Below, in pieces: positions 1 to 8,531 of a stretch of 64,000 bases of DNA (positions are counted from its first letter, which is position 1; each line of letters opens with the position of its first letter). Under the pieces are notes generated by a model. That model was not told the origin of the DNA, made no database searches, and worked only from the letters and a program-made list of their open reading frames with translations. The stretch is taken from assembly GCF_020889785.1 (NCBI RefSeq), contig NZ_JACMYK010000015.1, positions 1 to 64,000 on the forward strand, given 5' to 3'. The position numbers and the translations under genes are program-made. Origin of the DNA: Bradyrhizobium acaciae (lineage in GTDB: Bacteria > Pseudomonadota > Alphaproteobacteria > Rhizobiales > Xanthobacteraceae).

Positions 1-228
1 GGCAGCGGGCGGCGGAGCGGCGGGTGCCGCAGCCGGCGTCGCATCGGCGCCGCACTGGGCCTTGCGGAAATCATTCCACTTCTGGCCGTTGAGGGTGCCG
101 GCCGTCTTGGCCGCCTGGTACTTGGCGCTGCACTCCTGCGCGGTCAGGGCCTGCGCCGGCGCGCTCGCCGCAAAGACTGCAAAGCCCGACACCGCAATCG
201 CACACAACAATCTGGTCTGAATGGTCAT
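1..228 (-). CDS. PsiF-repeat-like secreted small protein (partial, runs off left edge)
   Basis: The reading frame starts at an ATG at 228 and is still open at the window edge, so only the N-terminal 76 residues are visible. They show a signal peptide (MTIQTRLLCAIAVSGFAVFA then ASAPAQA), then a two-cysteine module (QECSAKYQAAK ... NDFRKAQCGA) and an Ala/Pro-rich tail. This matches the spacing of PsiF-type repeats found in many rhizobial periplasmic proteins of unknown function. It is divergent from the PsiF-like gene at 435. The assignment rests on the cysteine pattern; the C-terminus is unseen. Confidence 0.7.
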   Translation of the reverse strand, partial: MTIQTRLLCAIAVSGFAVFAASAPAQALTAQECSAKYQAAKTAGTLNGQKWNDFRKAQCGADATPAAAPAAPPPAA

Positions 229-434
229 CCCTGGTCTCCCGTCATCCCTGGTTTCCCTTCGGTTTCCCTTGGGGGGCATTGGCGTAAGACCATTATCCTA
301 GCGCAACCCCGACTTGCGACAACGCGTCGGCGCGCCCGCGGGCTAAAATATTGTGGCGGCAGGACCACCGCATGTTCATCCACGGTTCAGCATCGCCGCG
401 CGACGTTTCGGCTCCTTCCCTCACGAGGTGCCCC

Positions 435-707
435 ATGATGACGATTTCCAAGCTCGCGACCGCAACCGCCCTTGCTTCCCTGCTGCTGGTGGGCGGAGCC
501 TTCGCACAAACCGCCGCGCCCGCCGCCAAGGAGGCCGCTCCGAAGGCCGAGACCAAGGCACCGAAGGAAGCCAAGCCGCGCACCGCCGAGTCGCTGGAGT
601 GCTCGAAGGAGGCCGATGCCAAGGGCCTGCATGGCAAGGAGCGCAAGAAATTCCGCTCCGAGTGCAAGAAGGCGGGCGGCGCTGCCGCTGCGCCGGCCGC
701 GAAGTAA
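435..707 (+). CDS. PsiF repeat-containing periplasmic protein
   Basis: A 90-residue protein with a signal peptide ending near AFAQ, an Ala/Lys-rich low-complexity stretch, then one PsiF repeat: ESLECSKEADAKGLHGKERK followed by KFRSECKKAGG. The paired Cys and the Lys/Arg-rich spacer are the family hallmark. PsiF was named as a phosphate-starvation-induced protein in enterobacteria; its biochemical role is unknown. I chose the ATG at 435 because GAGGTG lies just upstream and the signal peptide begins there. The longer in-frame extension to 351 adds no plausible protein sequence. Confidence 0.85.
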   Translation: MMTISKLATATALASLLLVGGAFAQTAAPAAKEAAPKAETKAPKEAKPRTAESLECSKEADAKGLHGKERKKFRSECKKAGGAAAAPAAK

Positions 708-729
708 CGCGTAGACAAATTTGACATCC

Positions 730-756
730 TTCACCCTCCCCACCGGGGAGGGTGAA
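730..756. terminator. Strong hairpin after psiF-like gene
   Basis: A 12-bp perfect stem (730-741 pairing with 745-756) with a 3-base loop lies 22 bp after the PsiF-like stop codon. The arms are TTCACCCTCCCC and its complement. There is no clear T-run after it, so it may be a REP-like palindrome rather than a classical intrinsic terminator. Confidence 0.5.
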
Positions 757-840
757 AATCTGTGCGCCGGCGAGCCGGGGCGCAATGCTGCAATCGCGGG
801 ACGCATTTGTCCCGAGATTGCGAATTTGCCATAAGGCGGC

Positions 841-1926
841 GTGACCCTGATCCGCGCTTCGATGGCATCAGCCATTCCCGACCGCAGCAAAGTTCTGAAC
901 GGGCTCGAGACCCTCGTCATCGGCGCCGGCGGCGGTTTGCTGTTTTTATGGGCAGGATTGCCGGGCGGGCTGATCTCGGGCGCGATGTGCGCGGTCGCGA
1001 TCGCAGCATTGGCCGGACGGCCGCTCGCGGTGCCGCCGGTGCTGACGCAATCGGTGCTGCTGCTGCTCGGCATCTCGCTGGGCTCGCTGATGTCGCAGCA
1101 ATTGCTTCAGCATATGAGCTCCTATCCGCTCACCATCGGCCTGCTGGCGCTGGCGACGTTCTGTTCGACCTTCGGCTCGAGCCTCTATCTGCAGCGCGTC
1201 CATGGCTGGGACCAGACCTCGGCCTTCCTCGCCGGCAGCCCCGGCGCGCTCTCGCAGATCACGATCCTGGCCGCGGAAAAGGGCGCCGACGTCGCCGCGA
1301 TCGCCGTGGTGCAGACCATGCGCGTCATCATCCTGACCGCGGCGCTGCCGCTGGTGCTGGCACTGACCGGGGTGACGCATGCGGCGCCGCCGCCATTGCC
1401 GACCACGGTCGCCTCGCCGGTCGGCCTCACGGCCCTGGTCGCCGGGTCGATCGGCGTCTCGCTGCTGCTGCGCTGGATCAAATTCCCTGCAAGCTGGATG
1501 TTCGGCGCGATGCTCGCCTCCAGCCTGCTGCATGGCTCAGGCCTGGTCGATGGTGGCCTGCCGCCCTGGCTCCGCAATGTCGCGCTGGTCGGCATCGGCG
1601 CGCTGATCGGCACCCGCTTCGCGCGGATGAAGACCTCGACCCTGCTCAGCCACGTCAATGCCGGGCTCGGCTCGTTTGCGATCGCGATCCTGATCTCCGC
1701 CGTGTTCGTCGCGGTGATCGGCTTCACCACCCATGTGCGGCTTGCCGACGTCGTGGTCGCCTTCGCGCCCGGCGCGATGGACGCGATGCTGGCGCTGGCG
1801 CTGACGCTGCACATCGACCCGATCTTCGTCGGCGCGCACCATCTGTCGCGCTTTTTGTTCGTCACCATCTCGACGCCGGGCATCATCCATCTGTTCGGAC
1901 GGCCGCAGGACGACGTCGACGATTAG
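841..1926 (+). CDS. AbrB-family integral membrane protein (putative transport regulator)
   Basis: A 361-residue, very hydrophobic protein with about ten membrane segments arranged as two similar halves, as in the AbrB membrane-protein family (often mis-annotated as ammonia monooxygenase). Recognisable family stretches include LPGGLISGAM near residue 40, AGSPGALSQ near 132 and PGAMDAM near 308, i.e. the Gly-Pro-Gly loops of each half. The frame opens with GTG at 841; an ATG at 862 (MASAIPDRSK) is an alternative start. Substrate and function are not known. It stands alone, with a hairpin upstream and a convergent gene downstream. Confidence 0.8.
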   Translation: MTLIRASMASAIPDRSKVLNGLETLVIGAGGGLLFLWAGLPGGLISGAMCAVAIAALAGRPLAVPPVLTQSVLLLLGISLGSLMSQQLLQHMSSYPLTIGLLALATFCSTFGSSLYLQRVHGWDQTSAFLAGSPGALSQITILAAEKGADVAAIAVVQTMRVIILTAALPLVLALTGVTHAAPPPLPTTVASPVGLTALVAGSIGVSLLLRWIKFPASWMFGAMLASSLLHGSGLVDGGLPPWLRNVALVGIGALIGTRFARMKTSTLLSHVNAGLGSFAIAILISAVFVAVIGFTTHVRLADVVVAFAPGAMDAMLALALTLHIDPIFVGAHHLSRFLFVTISTPGIIHLFGRPQDDVDD

Positions 1927-1938
1927 GCGATCAGATCA

Positions 1939-2328
1939 CTATCCGACTCGCACTTCGGACGCTGACTGATCCGGCCGATCGCGAAACGATCGCGCCAACG
2001 CTGTCAGTTCCCCGGGATCGAACCATAGCTCCTCGTCCCGGTCCGATTGCAGTTTCGCGACGGCTGCGGCGTGCCACAACGGCCCGGTGATCCGGGCATA
2101 GACCGAACCGGGCTGTCCTTCGTTCCACTCCTCGAGGCGCTCCCTGACGACTGCGCGCCAAAGCGCGGTCAGCCGGCTGCTTGCACCATGGATCTCGGAG
2201 ATCGTATATCTCGGGCGCTGCTCGCTCATCAGAGTGGCGACGAGATTGCGTCGGCTCTTGAGGCGCAACAACGTCTCATTGGCCAACAGCAGCAACTCGA
2301 CGGGGACGCGGTGCACGGTGATCAGCAT
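1939..2328 (-). CDS. Hypothetical protein
   Basis: A 129-residue soluble protein (MLITVHRVPVELLLLANETL...) with no recognised domain. It begins with a short beta/helical segment, is rich in charged residues and contains several Trp near the middle. I chose the ATG at 2328; an in-frame GTG at 2379 would add 17 residues. It ends convergently close to the AbrB gene. Codon use matches the neighbours, so I consider it a real backbone gene, function unknown. Confidence 0.6.
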   Translation of the reverse strand: MLITVHRVPVELLLLANETLLRLKSRRNLVATLMSEQRPRYTISEIHGASSRLTALWRAVVRERLEEWNEGQPGSVYARITGPLWHAAAVAKLQSDRDEELWFDPGELTALARSFRDRPDQSASEVRVG

Positions 2329-2426
2329 GGGCTCGTCTGTCGCGCATGATCGGAACGGTGACGGCGGGATAGCCTCCACCTTGTAACACCTGACACGCGC
2401 GTCAGGGCCTTCGCACAGGGAATTCT

Positions 2427-2711
2427 CTACCTTGGCTTCCGGAAATCGATGCTGCGCAGGATGATCCGGGGCGGCGCCCCCTCGAACTCCTTCGCTTGGT
2501 ACTTGCCCTCGGCGCAGGCCTCGATGCGCTCGCGCAGCCGCATGAACTGAGTCTCGCGGTGGCCCGCGCGCCCGAGCGCCCCGCCTTCCAATTCATCCAT
2601 GGCGGACGTCGAGATCGCGCAATGGATCTCCTTCTCGTCGTCATGCATCGAAAACAGCACGACCATCCGGTCGTATTCGTAGCTGATGAAGCGACCCTGA
2701 GTAAGCGTCAT
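2427..2711 (-). CDS. DUF1488-type small protein
   Basis: A 94-residue protein starting MTLTQGRFISYEYDRMVVLF, followed by a glutamate-rich turn and IHCAISTSAMDEL. The pattern (beta strand, short charged turn, I-x-C-x-I-S, then an A-M/L helix) is that of DUF1488 proteins, common in rhizobia and of unknown function. GGAGC upstream of the ATG at 2711 supports this start over the longer frame from 2774. It sits 37 bp downstream of the 98-residue gene in the same orientation and may be co-transcribed with it. Confidence 0.7.
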   Translation of the reverse strand: MTLTQGRFISYEYDRMVVLFSMHDDEKEIHCAISTSAMDELEGGALGRAGHRETQFMRLRERIEACAEGKYQAKEFEGAPPRIILRSIDFRKPR

Positions 2712-2748
2712 GTGACCAGCTCCTTCAAAGCCGCGAAATGGTTCTGGT

Positions 2749-3045
2749 TCATTGCGGCTCGGTGAGCCGGACAAAATCCTCGAGAATTGCCGTGACCAGA
2801 TCGCGATGCCTTGTATCCTCCGGCGGCAGGCTAGCGGCGTACAGATTCAGAACGTAGCGCGCCTTGGCGGCGACCTCCGGCCACGACGTCGCAGGTGCCG
2901 CCAGCAGTCCGGTTTCGAGCGTGACCTGCCGCTCGCGCAGCTCCCTCGCATGGGTCTCGATTTCCGCCAGCGCACGGCGGATGTCGGTGGCTTTCTGCGC
3001 CGCCATACCGCGGTGGCGATCGAGGTCGAGCGGTTCGTCAGCCAT
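2749..3045 (-). CDS. Hypothetical helical protein
   Basis: A 98-residue, charged, mostly helical protein. The first half (RHRGMAAQKATDIRRALAEI then a Glu/Arg-rich stretch) looks like a short coiled coil; the second half contains RYVLNLYAAS and ends in TEPQ. It probably forms a two-gene unit with the DUF1488 gene downstream. No family is recognised. Similar proteins occur beside DUF1488 genes in rhizobia, which is weak support only. Confidence 0.6.
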   Translation of the reverse strand: MADEPLDLDRHRGMAAQKATDIRRALAEIETHARELRERQVTLETGLLAAPATSWPEVAAKARYVLNLYAASLPPEDTRHRDLVTAILEDFVRLTEPQ

Positions 3046-3460
3046 TGGATGCGCTCAAATCGATACGCCGGCTTGCGGGCAATTCACGATCGATGCCTCT
3101 GATCCGGAATGGATGCTGGAAGGTGACGACGTCACGTCGGGAGCGCATGGTCATGGGCCAACCTTTTGCGAAACGCCTTGCGCCGATGCGGCCCCGAAGC
3201 CACCATGCGCCCCTTCAGCCGCAATAGCCACCGCTTTCTCGGCTTTCCCGGCCCTGTTGCCGAGACCGGAGCGAAGGCCGCTCGCTATTGCACGGTGCGT
3301 GTCGTTGCCGCAGACCGCATTGGCGCTCGCTATTCGAGGGCGATCGGCCTACGATCGATCACGATCACTTCAGGCAAGCGAATCCACGTCGGCGTTCGGG
3401 GCTGCTCTGCAGGCAGGTTCTGACCGAGTCGATGATCTCGAGAAACAGAGGGAGACCGAC

Positions 3461-3589
3461 ATGTCCAAAGGTGAGCGACACGGCAACCGCGAGGTCAAGA
3501 AGCCCAAGAAGGAGAAGATCAAGGTGATCGCCGCGGCTCCCAGCCAGAAGGGCGGACAGCCGGCCTTCACGCCGGGGAAGAAGAAGTAG
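3461..3589 (+). CDS. Small lysine-rich protein (42 aa)
   Basis: A short frame (MSKGERHGNREVKKPKKEKI then KVIAAAPSQKGGQPAFTPG and a KKK end) preceded by GAGGGAGACC, a good ribosome site. This highly basic small protein is of a kind I recognise from Bradyrhizobium and relatives; no function is established. The charge suggests nucleic-acid or ribosome association, which is only a guess. A longer in-frame ORF begins at 2864, but it overlaps the opposite-strand gene and is not credible upstream of 3461. Confidence 0.75.
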   Translation: MSKGERHGNREVKKPKKEKIKVIAAAPSQKGGQPAFTPGKKK

Positions 3590-3616
3590 ATCGGAAGAAA
3601 AGGTCGATTGAGTCAG

Positions 3617-3633
3617 GGCCTGTAAATCAGGCC
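3617..3633. terminator. Short hairpin between convergent genes
   Basis: GGCCTG-TAAAT-CAGGCC forms a 6-bp stem and 5-base loop midway between the small basic gene and dsbB, which converge here. The stem is GC-rich but lacks a long T-run on either side, so termination is plausible, not proven. Confidence 0.4.
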
Positions 3634-3639
3634 TACCAG

Positions 3640-4212
3640 TCAAACCTTGGCCGCCTTCGCCACGCCCCAACCGGCAATCGCGGCCATCAGCAGCGAGATC
3701 AGCACGTTGTAGCCGGCGAGCGAAATGCCGAGGAAGCGCCACTGCACCTCGTCGCAGCGGACCACCTTGACCTTGTCGAGCTGATCCAGCAGCGAGCCGG
3801 CCTTGCCGAAATCCACCATCGGGCCGGTGCAATCGGTCGGCCCCTGCCAGAACCCCCATTCGACGCCGGCGTGGTAGGTGCCGAGTCCGGCATTGGCGAG
3901 CGCGGCGAGGCCGAGGATCGCAAGCCCTGCGAGCAGCACCGCTCGCGGCGCGCCGCGGGCCGCCGCCAGCGCCACCACGGCGCCGAGCGGGACCGCGAGG
4001 TAATAGGCATAGCGCTGCTCGAGGCAGAGCGGACAGGGCATGATCTCCAGCACGAGCTGGAAGAACCAGGCGCCGGCCAGCGTCGCCGCCGCGATCACGG
4101 CAATCGCCAGGGCCGAGGTCAACGCAGGATTGCCGGTGGTGGAAGCATCCGACGGATGGGCGGTGGCGAGCGTCACGTCGGTCCTCCTGCGAGCATCGTT
4201 CGGGAGGGGCAT
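3640..4212 (-). CDS. dsbB: Disulfide bond formation protein B (DsbB)
   Basis: A 190-residue inner-membrane protein with four membrane segments. The first periplasmic loop carries the redox pair in MPCPLCLEQR (CXXC), followed by the Arg expected for quinone contact; the second loop carries WGFWQGPTDC and VVRCDEVQW, the second cysteine pair. DsbB re-oxidises DsbA with ubiquinone. AAGGAGGA just before the ATG at 4212 fixes this start; the upstream in-frame ATG at 4278 has no such site. It appears monocistronic, downstream and opposite to tRNA-Leu. Confidence 0.9.
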   Translation of the reverse strand: MPLPNDARRRTDVTLATAHPSDASTTGNPALTSALAIAVIAAATLAGAWFFQLVLEIMPCPLCLEQRYAYYLAVPLGAVVALAAARGAPRAVLLAGLAILGLAALANAGLGTYHAGVEWGFWQGPTDCTGPMVDFGKAGSLLDQLDKVKVVRCDEVQWRFLGISLAGYNVLISLLMAAIAGWGVAKAAKV

Positions 4213-4370
4213 TGGCTGTCCTCCTTGCTCAATCCGGGTCGTATCGCGCCAAAATATCGCTGTCGAGGCGCGGGACAATCACATCCGCGCGGGTTGACCG
4301 TGACGGGCTGCCCGCTATAGTCCGCCGCGCTTCGCGACCCCGGCCTTTCCCGGCCAGGACCATCGCGAAT

Positions 4371-4455
4371 GCCCCTGTGGCGGAACTGGTAGACGCGCTC
4401 GACTCAAAATCGAGTTCCGCAAGGAGTGCTGGTTCGATTCCGGCCAGGGGCACCA
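4371..4455 (+). tRNA. tRNA-Leu (anticodon CAA)
   Basis: An 85-nt gene with encoded CCA. Acceptor GCCCCTG (4371-4377) pairs with CAGGGGC (4445-4451), then discriminator A and CCA. The anticodon stem CTCGA/TCGAG encloses loop CTCAAAA, anticodon CAA at 4405-4407, and there is a long variable arm. The T-loop segment is GGTTCGATTCC. Its 3' end is copied at 31770, so this tRNA is the probable integration site of the island that follows. Confidence 0.95.
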
Positions 4456-4740
4456 TGGAAAATATTACGATAATAACAATAACTTAAGACGATAGTTCGA
4501 TTCCGGATTTCCCCGGAAAACTGTCGCGACGGATTGAAAATCCAAGCAAAGGCCCACTCCAGCGGTCCACTTTGCTGGTATTTTTGCTGGTATCGCCAAG
4601 CCAAACGCGCCGCGGCGAATTTCGCTATTCCGAACGACGGAATCGAGCAGATGGCCCGCAAGAATGATGGCGCCGTGGGTGCCAACCCACAGGAGATCCC
4701 ACTAATCTCGACTGCCGCGCCGCCCGACCGAAATTCGACA
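4441..4740 (+). repeat. Left copy of ~300 bp direct repeat (att-like, begins in tRNA-Leu 3' end)
   Basis: This block starts with the last 15 bases of tRNA-Leu and continues about 285 bp beyond it. A second copy, roughly 90% identical and in the same orientation, lies at 31770-32067. Inside, TGCTGGTAT occurs twice in tandem (4573-4595), and a second partial T-arm sequence (GTTCGATTCCGG) lies at about 4494. It resembles the conserved end of tRNA-targeting islands (core site plus arm-type repeats). No integrase reading frame survives in it. Confidence 0.8.
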
Positions 4741-4824
4741 AGGGCGCGTGGAGTCCCGCCAAGATTTCCGACGTGACCGGTGGCTGGCTCGATCTCCTCG
4801 CAACGCCGGACGTGAGCAGGCCCG

Positions 4825-5235
4825 CTACGCTGCCTCCAAGCTTTGGCGGTTGGCCGTCACCCCCGTCGAAAGGCCGATCATCACTCCGCAGGTGACCCAC
4901 ATCTGCCAGACGGCTGTCATGCGCGATGCGAGCGCAAGGCCGAGCACGATGAACGCGAGAGCCGTCCCGACGACGGGGCGGACGCCGAAGCGCAACATGA
5001 GCGCTGCGGCGAATGGCCCGACCATTCCGTACAGAAGAACGCGTAGCGCGAGCGCACCCGAGATCGCACCGACGTCCCATCCGAACTCCGGCCGGAGAGG
5101 AAGAAGAAGCACGCCGACCATGCCCATCGCGGCCGACGTCGACAGCATAGTGAGAAAGATTATCGCGACGACGGCCCATCCGTAGAAGATGCCCGCTCTC
5201 GCCGACAAGCGTGGCAACGGGCTTTCGTCCGTCAT
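4825..5235 (-). pseudogene. N-terminal fragment of an MFS transporter
   Basis: The 136 visible residues (MTDESPLPRLSARAGIFYGW...) match the first four membrane helices of a major-facilitator transporter: the loop after helix 2 (LPLRPEFGWD), helix 3 (LRVLLYGMVGPFAA) and the start of helix 5. The frame then runs out into unrelated sequence (ANRQSLEAA) near the repeat end. A functional MFS protein needs about 400 residues, so this is a truncated remnant left at the island edge. Confidence 0.7.
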
Positions 5236-5260
5236 TGCGACATTCCACCCTCCGTCGCCG

Positions 5261-5425
5261 TCAGGCCGCCGCGGCGACGCGGTCGTGAACAGGATAGTCG
5301 GTGTAGCCCTTCGCGTCGAACGTGAAGAACGTGGCCCTGTCGTGGGGCGTGAGCGGGAGGTGCTGCCTGATTCTCTCGGGAACTCGGCGAGACTGAACCC
5401 GGAGTTTGCAAATCCGGCCTGAAGC
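5261..5425 (-). pseudogene. C-terminal fragment of an old-yellow-enzyme type alkene reductase
   Basis: The last ~35 codons read PERIRQHLPLTPHDRATFFT then FDAKGYTDYP, the conserved C-terminus of OYE/NemA flavin reductases (typically ATFYGGGEKGYTDYP). Just upstream the matching residues (GFANSGFSLAEF) are in another frame, so even the fragment is frameshifted. The catalytic barrel is absent. It lies next to the MFS fragment in a 700-bp stretch of decayed genes. Confidence 0.55.
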
Positions 5426-5429
5426 CCCC

Positions 5430-5648
5430 CTAGGGCATTCTCCTGGCGATTCCGCCGCGGACCTGCACGGCGGGACCCGATCGAGGCAGTTCAGCTCTCG
5501 CATCAGCCCAAGAGCGACGAGCGTCGGTCCTCACGTAAGATTCGCCAAACTTGGGAGACCCGGCGTGCGTGAAACCGTCTGCGTGCGCCTGCGAATGCAA
5601 GCTGATGGCCGCCGTTGCAACCAGTAAAGGGAAAGCAAAGGTCTTCAT
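5430..5648 (-). CDS. Small secreted protein of unknown function
   Basis: A 72-residue protein beginning MKTFAFPLLVATAAISLHSQ, a clear signal peptide with cleavage after AHA. The mature part (DGFTHAGSPKFGESYVRTDA...) has no recognised domain. GAGGAGAGATCA just before the ATG is an excellent ribosome site, which makes expression likely. The C-terminus abuts the flavin-reductase remnant, so it may itself have been altered by the rearrangement. Confidence 0.6.
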   Translation of the reverse strand: MKTFAFPLLVATAAISLHSQAHADGFTHAGSPKFGESYVRTDARRSWADARAELPRSGPAVQVRGGIARRMP

Positions 5649-5794
5649 TGATCTCTCCTCAAAGGGTGATGGTCTGCCTGATGGCAGAACCCGAACTTGA
5701 GGGAGCCACACCCTTTTCGGAAATGCCGTTCCTCTCTCATCACGATACCAATCGTCTATGACGGTGGGAATTCTCCCTTGACAGCACGCACGGT

Positions 5795-7888
5795 CTACTT
5801 CCGCGTCAGCGCCGAGACCGGCTCCCAAGCGTCGGCGCATCCTGTTCGGGACAGCTCGACGCATCGATTTCGCATCACCTGAGAAGGGCCATCGTCCGGG
5901 CGTTCCCGCAAAATGTCTTCGAACTGCCGAAGGGCACCTGGGAAGTCTCGCTCCCGGTATTTCCTCAGCGCGTCCTCGTATGCGCCGATCCAGCGGCATG
6001 CAGCATGATCCCTGAGCTGATCCTGTGCACCAATCAGCTCGTGAACGGACAAACCGCCTTCACGACCGTAAACGGCGATCCTGTCCACCTCGCGCGTAAC
6101 CATTGAGCGGCCTACAAGCGCAGCTGTCGTCTCGCCGATCAGGATTTGGGTGCCGTACTGCTTATTGGCGCTTTCCAGTCGGCTCGCAACGTTCACTGCG
6201 TCGCCGATTACGGTGTAGTTCAATCGCAGTTCCGAGCCGATGTTGCCCACCAGCATATGGCCGGAATTGATACCGATCCTGATCTGAAGCGGACGGCCAA
6301 GATCGTTGGAAAGGCCCGCCTCCTCGATGGCCCTGCGGCAAGCGAGCGCAGCGCGGCAGCATAGCAGGGCATGATCTCCTTGCGGCTGCGGCGCGCCCCA
6401 GAACGCCATGACCGCGTCGCCGATAAATTTGTCGATGGTCCCGCCGTTGGCGACGATGACTTCCGATGCAATGTCGAGATAGTGCGACAGGAGGGGTACG
6501 ACGCGATCGCCCATGCGTTCGGAGAGGCCAGTGAAGCCCGCGATGTCAATAAACATCACGGTCAGCTCCTGAATGGCGCCGCCGGGCTTCGCCTCGACAC
6601 CTTGGCGCAGCAGCGCACGGACGAGGTCGGCCGGTATGAATTTGCGAAAGGCCGAGAGGCCGGCGGCCATCTCGGCAATCGCGCCCGACAGGCTCGCGAT
6701 CTCCTTTAGACGCGACGGATGGCGGCGCACCAGTTCCAGCGCAAAGGTCTCGACGTGGCGGATTTCTCCGACGACGCGGGAAAGAGGCGCTGCGATTACG
6801 GTGCGCGCCAGCAAGGCTGAGGCCAGCGCTGCAAGCACCGCGCCGACGCCGAGGCCGGCGATGAGGCGGCGTAACGTTGTCTCGACTGGACCGAGAAACT
6901 CCGCTTCAGGAATGACGGTCGCTAGCCGCCAGCCGGGAAACGGCAGAGGCGTGAGCGCGACCTCGTAGGCTGCGCCGTCGGAGGTGAGCCGGCTGCGCCA
7001 ACTGTCCTGGTCGGTCCCCGCTTTGGTCAGCGCCATCTGCGCCAGCGGCAAGAGTGCCTGTCCGCCGCGCGCCGGATGCAGCTCGTCGGCGTCCCTGTCG
7101 GGCGCGGCCACGAGCTCGCCGCTGCCGTCGAAAATGAAGGCCGTCCCGGTGTGCCCGACCTCGAGCTGGGCGAGGAAGCGCGCGAGGCGCGTATATTCGA
7201 TGATGATGGCGAGGACGCCCTGCCGCTCCTGATAGACGTCGATCGGACCAGCGAAGGCGATAGAGGGGCGCTCTCCGATCGGATGGTCGGTCACCTTGAA
7301 CCAGCTGGGGTCCTCGGCCTTGATGCCGGTCTTGAACCAGGTGCGATCGGCGACGCGAAAATCGGTCGGCTCGAAGCGGCGGTTGGCGAATTCGATGTCG
7401 CCGGGCACCACGTCATATTCGTCGACCCGCCGCTGCCCGGCATGATCGGTGAGCGAGATCTCCATCATCTCCAGCCTTCCGTCGCCGAGCTTGTGGGCGG
7501 CGAAGAACGCGCCGTCGGGCCAGCCGAATGCGACCCAGGAGATCGTGGACTGCGATTGCAGCTGTGACAGGAAGACGAATTCGCGCTTGTCGGCCTCGCG
7601 GGTGTCGAGCACGTTTTGCAGGAAGAGCGTGCGGAGGGCAGTGTGGGCGGCGCGCGCTTCGTCGACGATCGCCGCGACCTCCTTGCGGACGGCGGCCACG
7701 ATCTGCTCGTTGATGGTCGCGGCCAATTGCCGGCTGGTCGCTTCCGCCGTGCGCCACCACAGCAGGTTGGATAAGGCGGCCGTCAGGAGGATCGCAGTCA
7801 GGACCAGCGCCGAGACGGCGAGACGGATGCTGACCGTCAGCCGCCTGACCGCTTGGCCTGATGCAATGCGTCCGGAGCTGGCGGTCAT
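5795..7888 (-). CDS. Membrane-bound class III adenylate/guanylate cyclase with Cache sensor
   Basis: A 697-residue protein. An N-terminal membrane helix (about 20-42) and a second near 335-360 bracket a ~290-residue periplasmic Cache-like sensor (WVAFGWPDGAFFAAHKLGDG is typical). A HAMP-like linker and a class III cyclase domain follow. The metal aspartates sit in VMFIDIAGFTGLSERMGD and FIGDAVMAFWGAP, and NYTVIGDAVNVASRLE is the transition-state/purine loop. A ~60-residue C-terminal extension follows. It would turn an extracytoplasmic ligand signal into cAMP or cGMP; ligand unknown. It stands alone. Confidence 0.88.
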   Translation of the reverse strand: MTASSGRIASGQAVRRLTVSIRLAVSALVLTAILLTAALSNLLWWRTAEATSRQLAATINEQIVAAVRKEVAAIVDEARAAHTALRTLFLQNVLDTREADKREFVFLSQLQSQSTISWVAFGWPDGAFFAAHKLGDGRLEMMEISLTDHAGQRRVDEYDVVPGDIEFANRRFEPTDFRVADRTWFKTGIKAEDPSWFKVTDHPIGERPSIAFAGPIDVYQERQGVLAIIIEYTRLARFLAQLEVGHTGTAFIFDGSGELVAAPDRDADELHPARGGQALLPLAQMALTKAGTDQDSWRSRLTSDGAAYEVALTPLPFPGWRLATVIPEAEFLGPVETTLRRLIAGLGVGAVLAALASALLARTVIAAPLSRVVGEIRHVETFALELVRRHPSRLKEIASLSGAIAEMAAGLSAFRKFIPADLVRALLRQGVEAKPGGAIQELTVMFIDIAGFTGLSERMGDRVVPLLSHYLDIASEVIVANGGTIDKFIGDAVMAFWGAPQPQGDHALLCCRAALACRRAIEEAGLSNDLGRPLQIRIGINSGHMLVGNIGSELRLNYTVIGDAVNVASRLESANKQYGTQILIGETTAALVGRSMVTREVDRIAVYGREGGLSVHELIGAQDQLRDHAACRWIGAYEDALRKYRERDFPGALRQFEDILRERPDDGPSQVMRNRCVELSRTGCADAWEPVSALTRK

Positions 7889-8186
7889 GACGGGGTCCGA
7901 CGGGTTGACGAGGCTGCCTGGTATCTTTGTACGCAGGCCCGCAGCCGTTCGTTACGTCTCGCAAATGTCGAGCTCTCAGGCCAATGCCCGCCTGCTAACG
8001 AGTCCATAGGGACAAGGCATTGGCGTTGTCACCCCGGCGCGCCGCTAATCGGGCCCCAAGCGCACCACGTCGTGCGCGTCACCCAACGGTCTCACCAACT
8101 CGTGAGCGGCTCAGCCGGTAACGGCCGGCCGTGGCGGGGCGAATGAGACGAAGCGGGCATCGCCCGAACCAACAGGAGAAGATTCA

Positions 8187-8492
8187 ATGTCTGCCAAGAC
8201 TGCTATCAGTTCGCTCGTCCTCGCCGGCGCCGTGTCCACCGCGCTCGCCACGCTGGCGATGGCCGGTCCGCTGACCAAGGCCGAGGCCGATGCGGCCATC
8301 GCCGCCAAGAAGGAGAAATGCTTCGGCGTTGCGCTGAAGGGCCAGAATGATTGCGCCGCCGGCCCGGGCACGACCTGCCAGGGGACCTCGACCGTCGATT
8401 TCCAGGGCAATGCCTGGAAGTTCGTCCAGGGCGGCACCTGCGCCAATATCGAGCTGCCCGGCGGCAAGCATGGTTCGCTCAAGCCGGTCTGA
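8187..8492 (+). CDS. bufA: DUF2282 protein: bufferin-type copper-binding RiPP precursor
   Basis: A 101-residue precursor with a signal peptide (cleavage near residue 26) and four cysteines at 45, 56, 64 and 85 in the DUF2282 pattern (KCFGVAL ... [11 protein letters not shown] ... GGTCANI). DUF2282 proteins encoded beside DUF692 and DUF2063 have been described as bufferins, periplasmic peptides whose cysteines are modified to thiooxazole-type groups that bind copper. AGGAG precedes the ATG. It is the first gene of a four-gene operon. Family and context are clear; the modification is inferred. Confidence 0.9.
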   Translation: MSAKTAISSLVLAGAVSTALATLAMAGPLTKAEADAAIAAKKEKCFGVALKGQNDCAAGPGTTCQGTSTVDFQGNAWKFVQGGTCANIELPGGKHGSLKPV

Positions 8493-8531
8493 CACGAGCA
8501 GCAATCGAAACGCGCAGCGCGGAGGAGCGAC

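Noticed and set aside
4404..4685. Minus-strand frame across the tRNA-Leu and the repeat (and its twin at 31742-32224)
   Set aside because: It runs antisense through a tRNA and its att repeat; similarity between the two frames only reflects the DNA repeat.
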